A stretch of 33,803 bases of DNA. Source: Advenella mandrilli. GTDB lineage: Bacteria > Pseudomonadota > Gammaproteobacteria > Burkholderiales > Burkholderiaceae_B. Positions 1-7,615 of the stretch are shown here, piece after piece (position 1 is the stretch's first letter; each line of letters starts with the position of its first letter). A program made the position numbers and the translations under genes. A model generated the notes under the pieces. That model saw only the letters and a list, made by a program, of their open reading frames with translations. It had not been told where the DNA came from and did no database searches. The DNA is taken from NCBI RefSeq assembly GCF_016595155.1, contig NZ_JAENGP010000021.1, forward strand, positions 1-33,803, in the 5' to 3' direction.

Positions 1-81
1 GTCGCTCGGCCACCGGCACCGAATAAAGAGAAACATCCATAACGCATCAAAACCTAGTTGAATAAATGGACATCTATATTG

Positions 82-105
82 CTAGAATTTAAAACAGAAT
101 TCTAG
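82..105. repeat. Inverted repeat at the end of the IS3 remnant
   Basis: Perfect 8-bp arms CTAGAATT (82-89) and AATTCTAG (98-105) are separated by 8 bases. The right arm overlaps the stop codon of the truncated OrfB frame. It may be a scar at a deletion junction or a chance palindrome. I see no T-run that would make it a good terminator. Confidence 0.4.
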
Positions 106-600
106 ACGGCACTGGCCGGAGCATTACGGTAAAAACTGGATTCAGAGGCAATATAAATGTCTTGGATAGCGCAGGCTTTATGGCGTCGCGCACCGGCATG
201 AACCGCTTCCTGGATCAGGGTAATGGCTATCTGTTTCATCGTGACGGGAATCAGTCGTCCTCGTTGATGCCCCAGATAGCCCGAGCTTTTTTTGACAAGG
301 TCAATAAGGTAGCAGTTTCAGCCAGTGCCTTCTCCTTGCGTCTAAGTTCTTTTTCCAGCTGCCGGGTCTTTTTGCGCTCGGCGGTCAGTGCCGTTTTACT
401 AACCGGCTCATCAAGCACATCAGCTGATTCAAACGCCGCTTTGCAGGCACAACAAATCCTTTTGCTTGAAACTGTTTTTTCCAAGTATATAACGTCGCCA
501 CATGAATACCACTTTCCCGGCTGATCTGGGCAATACTCTGGTTATTGGGCGGCATCATTTTTTTAACGATCTGCGCTTTAAGGTCGGGACTGTAGGATGA
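102..600 (-). pseudogene. IS3-type transposase remnant (orfA frameshifted, orfB internally deleted)
   Basis: Reading the minus strand from about 600 downwards gives an IS3-type OrfA helix-turn-helix: SYSPDLKAQIVKKMM, then a segment ending ATLYTWKKQFQAKGFVVPAK. The frame then breaks near 439-443, where one A appears to be missing, and continues as AAFESADVLDEPVSK through a basic coiled stretch to AIWGINEDD with its stop at 251-253. A second short frame (239 to 102, 45 codons) starts like an OrfB N-terminus (EAVHAGARRHKACAIQDI) and jumps directly to a more distal OrfB segment (IASESSFYR) before a stop. OrfB has therefore lost internal sequence and most of its catalytic domain. The element cannot move itself. 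It marks the left edge of the low-GC island. Family assignment rests on these motifs only. Confidence 0.75.
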
Positions 601-659
601 GATTGAAAAACTCTATCCGCTCCCTCAAATGGATGAAATGTAAAAATTAAAAGATCGGA

Positions 660-1035
660 CAACTAGTGTGACAGAGGGGGCGTTCCAACTACTTTGACAA
701 ACACGGCATCCGAATAAACGCACAATGAGCGCTAACGTGGTCATGTCAATGTGTGTTGGCGGCAGTACGTCTACATCAAAGCCCACTCTGGATCAACAGC
801 TGGCGGTTAGCCATCAGTAGGCTGATATTACAAGAGAGTCTATTGACCATGATTCATTAGGATTCGATACTAATAAAAAGAAATGTGCAATTCACAAGGT
901 TCAAAAACTGAAGAGTGGTTTTATTTGGATAGTCCATACGACTTTGCAGGTGGAAAATAATAATCTTTTCCCTGACTTGGATAGCACATAACATTAATTT
1001 TTCAGTCATTTCAAATGAAATAGAGGATAGAAATT
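660..1035 (+). promoter_or_regulatory. Leader of the itaconate-type operon, with direct repeat TTGGATAGnnCATA
   Basis: This 376-base gap holds no convincing gene. Two direct repeats, TTGGATAGTCCATA (925-938) and TTGGATAGCACATA (977-990), match at 12 of 14 positions and lie 52 bases apart, about five helical turns. This is a plausible operator pair, perhaps for the IclR protein encoded at the end of the operon. A short inverted repeat, TTTCA-AA-TGAAA (1009-1020), lies just before the ribosome binding site GAGG of the first gene. The left part (660-800) is unassigned and may be further mobile-element debris. No promoter boxes could be set with confidence. Confidence 0.45.
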
Positions 1036-2373
1036 ATGCTTACTACCTTACTGGGTGAACTTATCAGTAAAGTTGTTCAGAGTGGAACCAGTTATGAAGC
1101 TAAGGAAGCAGCTAAGGTTGGAATAATTGATACGGTAGCAACTATGCTGGCTGGCCGCCGAGAAACTCCGGTTCAGGTCTTGCGTCGTGCTTTTAGTCCG
1201 CTAACTTCTGGTCATGCTTTGGAATTTTGTGGTTTTGAAATGACTTCCGCCGAAACAGCGGCATTGATCAATGGAGTAGCTGCTCATGTACTTGATTTTG
1301 ATGATGTGGCCTTACGAGGACATCCGAGTGCAGTTATTACTCCTGCTATTTTCGCTTTAGGATCTGAGATTGGCAGTTCCGGGGATGATTTATTGAATGC
1401 CTATGTAACTGGTTATCAGGTATGGGGCGAATTGGTGGATCGAGAAATGGATATGCATCCTATCAAGGGGTGGCACACTACCAGTGTGTTTGGTGCAGTA
1501 GGAGCGGCAGCAGCATGCGCTGTGCTATTAAAACTTGATGCTATTCATGCAGCCCATGCTATTGGTATTGGAGCAACACAAAGTTCAGGCCTTATGGCTA
1601 ATTTTGGATCTATGAGTAAATCCTTCCAGACAGCACGAGCAGCTCAGGCGGGGATTGTAGCAGCCAAATTAGCAAAAGAAGGCTTCACAGCCGGTCTTGA
1701 TATTCTGGAGCACTCTCAGGGGTTTTTAAAGGCGTTCTCACCCACAGGTAACGTAGATACTGAAACCTTGGTGGAATTGCCGGAAGGTCAATGGTTGGTA
1801 GAAAGTAAAGCGGTCAGTATCAAAAAATATCCGACTTGTTTTTACACGCATCGATCAGTAGATGCCATTCTAGATCTTGTCAAACAAGAGGGGATCAAAC
1901 CGAAAGATGTGATGAAAATCGAGGTGATCATGAGTCATGAGCATGCGACTATTCTACGTAATCACTTCCCGCAAAGTGGACTGGAAGCGAAGTTTAGCAT
2001 TGAGTTTGCTATGGCCTGCGCATTGGTGTACGGCAAGATCGGATTAACTGAGCTAACAGACGATATTGTTCAAAGTAGCGACATAACTAAACTGATGAAA
2101 AAAGTGCATGTCGTCGAAACAATTAATTATTCTGACGAATGGGTTGGTGCTGCAGCAGAGGATCAAGTTTTTATCACACTGGAATCTGGGTTACGGATGG
2201 AAAGTCAACGAGTTAAGTATGCAAAGGGCCATGCTAATAATCCGCTCTCAAGAGCAGATCTTGATGAAAAGTTTCTTGTTTGCTCAGAGGTAGGTGCTGT
2301 ACCTATGGAGAGTTCAGAATTGCTGAAAAAATTGTGGCAACTGGAAAATCATAAAATCAATAATCTTTGGTAA
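1036..2373 (+). CDS. MmgE/PrpD family protein
   Basis: This is a 445-residue protein of the MmgE/PrpD fold, the family of 2-methylcitrate dehydratase and cis-aconitate decarboxylase. Supporting signs are the helical N-terminal domain with AALINGVAAHVLDFDDV (about residues 75-91), the glycine/alanine-rich segment HAIGIGATQSSGLMANFGSMSK (about 175-196), and the KKYPTCFYTHRSVDAI stretch (about 262-277). Length is normal for the family, and GAGG precedes the ATG. It is the first gene of the six-gene forward operon and ends 7 bases before the next start. Family members dehydrate, decarboxylate or epimerise small tricarboxylates and dicarboxylates. The neighbours suggest a branched C5 acid substrate, but the exact reaction cannot be read from sequence. 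A relative sits in the Pseudomonas itaconate locus (recalled from literature). Confidence 0.9.
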   Translation: MLTTLLGELISKVVQSGTSYEAKEAAKVGIIDTVATMLAGRRETPVQVLRRAFSPLTSGHALEFCGFEMTSAETAALINGVAAHVLDFDDVALRGHPSAVITPAIFALGSEIGSSGDDLLNAYVTGYQVWGELVDREMDMHPIKGWHTTSVFGAVGAAAACAVLLKLDAIHAAHAIGIGATQSSGLMANFGSMSKSFQTARAAQAGIVAAKLAKEGFTAGLDILEHSQGFLKAFSPTGNVDTETLVELPEGQWLVESKAVSIKKYPTCFYTHRSVDAILDLVKQEGIKPKDVMKIEVIMSHEHATILRNHFPQSGLEAKFSIEFAMACALVYGKIGLTELTDDIVQSSDITKLMKKVHVVETINYSDEWVGAAAEDQVFITLESGLRMESQRVKYAKGHANNPLSRADLDEKFLVCSEVGAVPMESSELLKKLWQLENHKINNLW

Positions 2374-2380
2374 AAAAATC

Positions 2381-3241
2381 ATGCAATTTATTAGCTATAA
2401 AAATGGTGAAAAGAGCACGTTTGGTGCGATAAATTCTGTAAATGAGATTGTTGATTTAGGTGCTCATCTAGGATGCGAGAATCTTGCTCACGCACTGAAA
2501 CAATCTAGTTTTGATGAACTTAAAAATCTTGCAATAAATAAGTCAACCGATCTTAATTTGAATGCGATTACAGCTTATCGCGCAGTCGTTGCAGATCCGC
2601 AAGGGATATTTTGCGTGGGTTTGAATTATGAAGAACATCGTCGAGAAACAAAACGCACGGCTACCGCGAATCCTACTGTTTTCTTACGCTTGCCCAACTC
2701 TCAGATTGGGCATCAACAACCAATAATTTGTCCACTTGAATCAGATTGCCTGGATTACGAAGGTGAAATAGCGATAGTAATTGGTCTGGGGGGACGCCGT
2801 ATTAAAGCCGAACATGCTTGGCACCATATAGCAGGAATGTCTGCTTATAACGATGCCTCAGTGAGGGATTGGCAAGGGCATAGTACACAGTGGACACAAG
2901 GCAAAAACTTCATGAGTACAGGGGCATTTGGTCCGACACTAGTGACGACCGATGAAATTCGTGAGAATGAAAACTTGGTACTTGAAACATTTCTAAATGG
3001 AAATCTCATGCAATCGGCAAGTACCGACATGATGTTATTTTCTATTTCTGAACTGATTGCTTACATTTCTTCATTCACTGTGCTTACTCCTGGTGATGTC
3101 ATTGTTACTGGTACACCTGGTGGCGTTGGCTTTAAGAAAGAGCCGCCACTTTACATGAAAGATGGGGATGAGGTAACCATTCAAGTTTCCAAAATAGGCT
3201 GTTTGACTAATACCATTTTCAAAGAAATTGAAAAGTTCTGA
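2381..3241 (+). CDS. Fumarylacetoacetate hydrolase (FAH) family protein
   Basis: This is a 286-residue FAH-fold enzyme. The N-terminal part is a typical small domain. The catalytic domain shows GLNYEEHRRE (about 86-95), the metal-binding acidic motif DYEGEIAIVIG (about 127-137), NDASVRDWQ (about 157-165), and the terminal signature TPGDVIVTGTPGGVG (about 237-251). The family uses Mg2+ or Mn2+ to hydrolyse, decarboxylate or isomerise C-C bonds next to oxo-acids, including acylpyruvates and oxaloacetate. It lies 7 bases after the MmgE/PrpD gene and 35 bases before the acyl-CoA dehydrogenase start, so it is co-transcribed. In the Pseudomonas itaconate locus a glyoxalase-like protein occupies the comparable slot. 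Its substrate here is unknown, and an oxo-acid or lactone side-product of C5 metabolism is only an inference. Confidence 0.9.
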   Translation: MQFISYKNGEKSTFGAINSVNEIVDLGAHLGCENLAHALKQSSFDELKNLAINKSTDLNLNAITAYRAVVADPQGIFCVGLNYEEHRRETKRTATANPTVFLRLPNSQIGHQQPIICPLESDCLDYEGEIAIVIGLGGRRIKAEHAWHHIAGMSAYNDASVRDWQGHSTQWTQGKNFMSTGAFGPTLVTTDEIRENENLVLETFLNGNLMQSASTDMMLFSISELIAYISSFTVLTPGDVIVTGTPGGVGFKKEPPLYMKDGDEVTIQVSKIGCLTNTIFKEIEKF

Positions 3242-3276
3242 AATTGTTAACCTTAAAATTTAATGGAGATATAAAT

Positions 3277-4473
3277 ATGAATGATACAAATACAGGTGGT
3301 TCTCAACCGATCACAATGCAAATAGGAGAAGATTACACTGATATTCGTGACTCTGTACGTCGTGTTTGTTCGGATTTTCCCAATGAATATTGGGCAAAAT
3401 TAGATGAAAAAGAAGACTATCCAACTGAATTCATTCAAGCACTGACTAATGCAGGATTTCTTGGTGCGCTTATTCCTGAGGAGTATGGTGGCACTGGCCT
3501 TCCTTTGCGCGCGGCAGCAGTTATTATGGAAGAAGTCTGCGCTGCTGGATGCCATGCGGCAGCTGGTCATGCACAAATGTATATTATGGGTACTATTTTG
3601 CGACATGGCAGTGAGGCCCAAAAAAGAAAATACTTGCCCGATATTGCCTCTGGCAAGTTACGTCTGCAGGCATTTGGTGTTACTGAACCGACTAGTGGTT
3701 CGGACACTACACAGATTAAGACTCGTGCGGTTAAAACTGATACTGGTTATGTACTGAACGGCCAGAAAGTTTGGACCTCCCGTGCGGAACATTCAGACTT
3801 GATGTTGGTGCTTGCACGTACAACACCAGCCAATGAAGTTTCAAAACGTATTGATGGTATTTCTACCTTTCTTATTGATATTAAGAAAAATTTGGGTAAT
3901 GGATTAAAAATACAGCCGATCAAGGCGATGGTAAATCATCATGCCACAGAGGTGTTTTTTGATAATTTGGAAATTCCTGCAGACTCATTGGTAGGGGAGG
4001 AAGGTAAAGGCTTTCGCTATATTTTGGATGGCATGAATGCAGAACGTATGATTACCGCTGCCGAAGCGCTTGGGTCGACACGCTGGTTCATAAAAATAGC
4101 TACTAATTATGCAAACGAACGAGTCGTTTTTGGAAAACCGATTGGTGCTAATCAGGGAATCCAGTTTCCACTTGCGCAAGCGTATATTCAATCTGAGGCG
4201 GCAGATATGATGATTCGCCGTGCAACAGCTCTGTTTGAAGCTAGACAGCCTTGTGGTGCTGAAGCAAATATGGCTCGCTATCTTGCAGCTGAAGCATTGT
4301 GGAACGCAGCAGAAGCATGTATGCAGACACATGGCGGTTTTGGATTGGCACGTGAGTATCATATCGAGCGCAAATGGCGTGAAGCGCGATTGGCCCGTAT
4401 TGCGCCTGTTTCAACTAATTTGATTTTGTCTAATATTGCCCAGCATTCCTTAAAGCTTCCAAGATCTTATTGA
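3277..4473 (+). CDS. Acyl-CoA dehydrogenase
   Basis: This is a 398-residue FAD-dependent acyl-CoA dehydrogenase. I chose the ATG at 3277 (MNDTNTGG) because GGAG stands just upstream; a TTG at 3244 would only add 11 unlikely residues. It shows the N-terminal helical domain, the FAD/substrate loop FGVTEPTSGSDTTQIKTRA (about 131-149), the HHATEVFFDNLEIP segment in the middle beta-domain, and the C-terminal QTHGGFGLAREYHIER (about 350-365). Members oxidise acyl-CoA to 2-enoyl-CoA and pass electrons to ETF. Within this operon a branched C5 dicarboxyl-CoA such as methylsuccinyl-CoA is a reasonable guess, because oxidation would feed the adjacent hydratase. It sits 35 bases after the FAH gene and 28 bases before the hydratase. 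Confidence 0.93.
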   Translation: MNDTNTGGSQPITMQIGEDYTDIRDSVRRVCSDFPNEYWAKLDEKEDYPTEFIQALTNAGFLGALIPEEYGGTGLPLRAAAVIMEEVCAAGCHAAAGHAQMYIMGTILRHGSEAQKRKYLPDIASGKLRLQAFGVTEPTSGSDTTQIKTRAVKTDTGYVLNGQKVWTSRAEHSDLMLVLARTTPANEVSKRIDGISTFLIDIKKNLGNGLKIQPIKAMVNHHATEVFFDNLEIPADSLVGEEGKGFRYILDGMNAERMITAAEALGSTRWFIKIATNYANERVVFGKPIGANQGIQFPLAQAYIQSEAADMMIRRATALFEARQPCGAEANMARYLAAEALWNAAEACMQTHGGFGLAREYHIERKWREARLARIAPVSTNLILSNIAQHSLKLPRSY

Positions 4474-4501
4474 ATATAACTTAATAGGAACCATAAATAT
4501 T

Positions 4502-5383
4502 ATGTCTAACGAATTTAAAAAGTGGCTGGGGAAAACCCAAACAACTGAAGATGAAGTCAGTCTTACACTTGTACGCCGTGCAGCAGCGATGTCAGATATG
4601 GATCCATTGATATTTCAACGCGGTAGCGAATTGCCTCCACATTGGTATTCGATGTTCTTTACACCAAATGCACCTGCCTCTCAAATTGGACCCGATGGTC
4701 ATCCACAAAAAGGAGACTTTCTTCCTCCAATCCCCCTTCCCAGGAGAATGTTTGTTGGACGTGAGGTAAATTTCATCCGCCCATTACTTGTCGGTGATCA
4801 AGCCCGTAAGATATCTGAAATCGCTGCCATTACACCGAAACAGGGCAGATCAGGAAAGTTGGTCTTTGTTCAAGTGAAACATACCATTGAGATTAATGGT
4901 GATCCGTCCTTAGTGGAGTTGCAGAATATTATTTATCGTGAGCCTGCGATTAAGGCTGCCACAGTGAATGAGAATGGAACAGAGCTATTATCGATGATTG
5001 ATCCTGCAGACTATGCCTGGTCTGAGCCTCGTACGATCGAACCGATTCACTTGTTTAGATACAGTGCTTTGACATGGAATGGTCACCGCATTCATTATGA
5101 TGCTGATTATGCGCGAAGTGAGGAAGGATATCCAGGTTGTGTAATGAATGGAGCTCTTACCGTTCACTGGTTGATTGATGAAGCCCTTAGACATCATCCG
5201 GATAGAAAATTGAGCCAGCTAAAAGCTAGGTTATCAAGTCCTTTATTCATGGGAGACTCCGTACACTTGTGTGGCAGTAATTTTCGTGATCAGGGGGATG
5301 CTTCTGTGATGGATGTGGTGGCAGTAAATAAGGATGGGAAAGTATCAGCCTCAGTTGAACTTCATTTCAAAAAAACAATTTAG
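4502..5383 (+). CDS. MaoC/HTD2-type acyl-CoA hydratase (itaconyl-/mesaconyl-CoA hydratase candidate)
   Basis: This 293-residue protein has two hot-dog halves. The N-terminal FAS1-like dehydratase half contains LPPHWYSMFFTP and LPRRMFVGREVNF. The C-terminal MaoC-like half contains LFRYSALTWNGHRIHYDADYA (about 187-207), the usual place of the catalytic Asp/His, followed by GYPGCVMNGAL. This layout is that of mesaconyl-C4-CoA, 3-methylfumaryl-CoA and itaconyl-CoA hydratases, which add water to a C5 enoyl-CoA to give citramalyl-CoA. The direct neighbours, a CitE-type lyase and a class III CoA-transferase, make itaconyl-CoA hydratase (Ich-like) the best reading, but mesaconyl-CoA cannot be excluded. 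It starts at an ATG 28 bases after the dehydrogenase and ends 11 bases before the lyase. Confidence 0.85.
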   Translation: MSNEFKKWLGKTQTTEDEVSLTLVRRAAAMSDMDPLIFQRGSELPPHWYSMFFTPNAPASQIGPDGHPQKGDFLPPIPLPRRMFVGREVNFIRPLLVGDQARKISEIAAITPKQGRSGKLVFVQVKHTIEINGDPSLVELQNIIYREPAIKAATVNENGTELLSMIDPADYAWSEPRTIEPIHLFRYSALTWNGHRIHYDADYARSEEGYPGCVMNGALTVHWLIDEALRHHPDRKLSQLKARLSSPLFMGDSVHLCGSNFRDQGDASVMDVVAVNKDGKVSASVELHFKKTI

Positions 5384-5394
5384 GAATAATTAAC

Positions 5395-6285
5395 GTGAAC
5401 AACTCTACACAACCTTTCTGGCGTTCCTTGCTTTTTTGTCCTGCAAATTCTGAAAAATTTATTGCTCGTGCTCATGAGCGTAAAGCAGATGCAGTTATTC
5501 TTGATCTTGAAGACTCCATTTCAATATTGGAAAAACCACAGGCTCGCGAAAAATTAAAGCAATCCATTGTACGTATCAGTCAAGGCGGCCCAGACGTTCT
5601 TGTACGCATTAATCGTGATTTGGATCTGGCCGTTGCGGATATCGCTGCTGCTGTATGTCCTGAATTATATGGCTTAGTCATTCCCAAAGTTAAAGGTCCG
5701 GAACATTTACAATTGCTGGTTGAGCTTATAGAAATCAATGAGCAAAAATTTAATGTGAAACCCGGTCATACTAAATTGCTTGCTTTGGTGGAAACACCCG
5801 AGGGTATTGCGAGAATTAATGAAATTGCCAAGGCCAGTCCTCGACTGGTGGGAATGGCTGTGGGTGGGGAAGACCTTGCTACCGAACTAGATGCCGAACC
5901 AAATGCAGATAGTCTATACGTTGCAAAAATGCTGGGTGTACTAGCTGCTCGGGCTGCTGGAATTCTTCCTATTGGCGTGATTGGTTCTGTTGCTGATATT
6001 AATAATAATGATCAGCATTACAAAGAAATGCTGGGACGCTCCCGTCGACTGGGTTTTGCCGGTGCGACATGCGTTCATCCTCGGCAAGTAGCAATGATTA
6101 ATGAGGCTTTCAGTCCTGGATCTGCGCAAGTGAATGCAGCAAAGCGAATTGTACAAGCTTATGAGGATGCAAAAAAAAATGGAAAAGGTGCATTCGAATT
6201 TGATGGACGCATGATTGATGCTCCTATTGTCGCTCGGGCTCAGCGCTTGCTTGTGCAGTTGGACCAGCAGAAGAATTTTTCTTAA
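5395..6285 (+). CDS. CitE-type acyl-CoA lyase (citramalyl-CoA lyase candidate)
   Basis: This is a 296-residue TIM-barrel lyase of the HpcH/HpaI-CitE family. Diagnostic parts are RSLLFCPANSEKFIARA (about 10-26), DAVILDLEDSI (about 32-42), LVIPKVKGPEHL, LALVETPEGIARI (about 128-140, catalytic/metal Glu), VGGEDLATEL (about 155-164), and GATCVHPRQVAMINEAF near the C-terminus. Relatives cleave citryl-, malyl- or citramalyl-CoA with Mg2+. Between a C5-CoA hydratase and a CoA-transferase, the likely step is citramalyl-CoA to acetyl-CoA plus pyruvate. It uses a GTG start with AGGA nine bases upstream; this start aligns with the conserved N-terminus and no better ATG is present. It is the fifth gene of the operon. 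Confidence 0.88.
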   Translation: MNNSTQPFWRSLLFCPANSEKFIARAHERKADAVILDLEDSISILEKPQAREKLKQSIVRISQGGPDVLVRINRDLDLAVADIAAAVCPELYGLVIPKVKGPEHLQLLVELIEINEQKFNVKPGHTKLLALVETPEGIARINEIAKASPRLVGMAVGGEDLATELDAEPNADSLYVAKMLGVLAARAAGILPIGVIGSVADINNNDQHYKEMLGRSRRLGFAGATCVHPRQVAMINEAFSPGSAQVNAAKRIVQAYEDAKKNGKGAFEFDGRMIDAPIVARAQRLLVQLDQQKNFS

Positions 6286-6325
6286 TTCTGTATGGTTACT
6301 GGCTTTATCTTTAAGGAATGAAATT

Positions 6326-7477
6326 ATGTCAGACAATAAACCACTGATTGGCTTTGTGGTAGTGGAAATTGGTCATAGCGTAGCAGCCCCATATGCAGGG
6401 ATGATTCTTGCCGATCTTGGGGCAGAGGTTATCAAGGTGGAAAATCCGGAAGGTGGAGATGCTGCGCGTGGTTGGGGACCTCCATTTGTAGATGAAATGG
6501 GACCACATTTCAATGCATTTAATCGTAATAAACAAAGTATTGCTGTTAATCTTGCTAATACTAAGCAACGCGATGCGTTAAAAACCTTGATTCTGGAGCG
6601 TGCGGATGTGGTCATTTGCAACCTGCGAGCAGGCTCTGCAGATCGCCTCGGTTTAGGCTCTGAAGCTTTGCTCAAAGAAAAACCGGCTCTGGTTTACTGT
6701 GAGTTAGGGGCTTTTGGTAGTGGTGGCCTACTATCTCATAAGCCAGGTTATGATCCTCTAATGCAGGCATTTTGTGGAATAATGAGTGTTACTGGTGAAA
6801 ATCAATCTAGACCTCCTATTCGTGTAGGAGTATCAATGGTCGATATGGGTGCTGGTCTGTGGTCTGTAATTGGTATATTAGCGTCGCTTTTAAAGCGAAA
6901 AGAAACAGGTAACGGCACTAGGATCGAAACATCACTTTTTGAAACGGCTGTTGCATGGGTTGCAACGCCAGTTGCAAGACACATGATGGGTGGAGGTAGG
7001 CAATTGCCACAAGGCTCTGGGGCCGCTGGCATTGTGCCTTATCAGGCATTTTTTACAAAGTCAGGCTGGCTGGTTATAGGGGCTGGCAATGATAGATTGT
7101 TCGCTTCTTTGTGTCGTGTAATGGGGTGTCCGGAATTGGCTAATGATCCACGTTTTGTCAATAATGCAGCTAGAGTTGTTAACCAGTTAGAGTTGATTCC
7201 ACTCATTGAGGCATTTGCTGCTCAATTTGAGCGTCATGAGTTGGCTGATTTATTGGATCAGGCTTCAATACCAAATGCGCCGGTACAAACTATTTCGGAT
7301 TTGGTGGAAACTGAACACACACAACAAATAGGCTTGTTGCAAGGACCAAGAGGTCGTGAAACGGTTGGACTTCCTATACGCTTTAATGGCAAAAGGCCCG
7401 ACTTCAATTCGCCTTCACCCTCTTTGGGCGCTGATACAGACCGTTTATTTGGTGCTTATTATGAGCGGCAAAATTAA
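6326..7477 (+). CDS. CaiB/BaiF (class III) CoA-transferase, itaconate CoA-transferase candidate
   Basis: This is a 383-residue class III CoA-transferase. I chose the ATG at 6326 (MSDNKPLIG) because AAGGAA precedes it; an in-frame start further upstream would overlap the lyase gene. It shows the N-terminal CoA-binding signature ending APYAGMILADLGAEVIKVE (about 21-39), NRNKQSIAVNL (about 68-78), the catalytic aspartate in GYDPLMQAF (about 140), and the family's interlocked C-terminal GADTDRLF. Such enzymes move CoA from succinyl-CoA or acetyl-CoA onto carboxylic acids through an Asp-linked anhydride. It is the last gene of the operon and by context activates itaconate or a similar C5 diacid. 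Length is normal. Confidence 0.92.
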   Translation: MSDNKPLIGFVVVEIGHSVAAPYAGMILADLGAEVIKVENPEGGDAARGWGPPFVDEMGPHFNAFNRNKQSIAVNLANTKQRDALKTLILERADVVICNLRAGSADRLGLGSEALLKEKPALVYCELGAFGSGGLLSHKPGYDPLMQAFCGIMSVTGENQSRPPIRVGVSMVDMGAGLWSVIGILASLLKRKETGNGTRIETSLFETAVAWVATPVARHMMGGGRQLPQGSGAAGIVPYQAFFTKSGWLVIGAGNDRLFASLCRVMGCPELANDPRFVNNAARVVNQLELIPLIEAFAAQFERHELADLLDQASIPNAPVQTISDLVETEHTQQIGLLQGPRGRETVGLPIRFNGKRPDFNSPSPSLGADTDRLFGAYYERQN

Positions 7478-7529
7478 CTTACAGATCAAATAAATAATAA
7501 ATGCGGTTGATAACAACCTATACTAGCGC

Positions 7530-7555
7530 TTGAGGAATATTTAAATATTCCTCAA
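7530..7555. promoter_or_regulatory. Perfect 26-bp palindrome after the operon
   Basis: Each half reads TTGAGGAATATTT towards the centre, with no mismatch and no spacer, between the CoA-transferase stop and the IclR start. As RNA it gives an 11-bp stem with a TTAA loop followed by an AT-rich tract, so it could be a weak intrinsic terminator. As DNA, its position 60 bases upstream of the regulator gene would suit an autoregulatory operator. The sequence alone does not decide between the two. Confidence 0.55.
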
Positions 7556-7615
7556 TTATATTTAAATGATTTTTTCAATAGAAGCTTGATTGCGTCATTT
7601 TGATAGGTAATAGCG

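Noticed and set aside
1-40. Minus-strand frame starting MDVSLYSVPVAER and running off the left edge
   Set aside because: Only 13 codons are visible, with no ribosome binding site and no recognisable family; it lies next to IS debris.
162-524. 120-codon plus-strand frame
   Set aside because: It is antisense to the IS3 OrfA remnant, whose minus-strand reading has clear transposase motifs.
1036-2373. Reading the MmgE/PrpD protein as a cis-aconitate decarboxylase that makes itaconate
   Set aside because: The family is too diverse, and making and degrading itaconate in one operon would be futile. No diagnostic residues could be checked, so only the family name is given.
7505-7518. GGTTG-ATAA-CAACC as the operon terminator
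   Set aside because: The stem is only 5 bp and has no U-run. The longer palindrome at 7530 is the better candidate.
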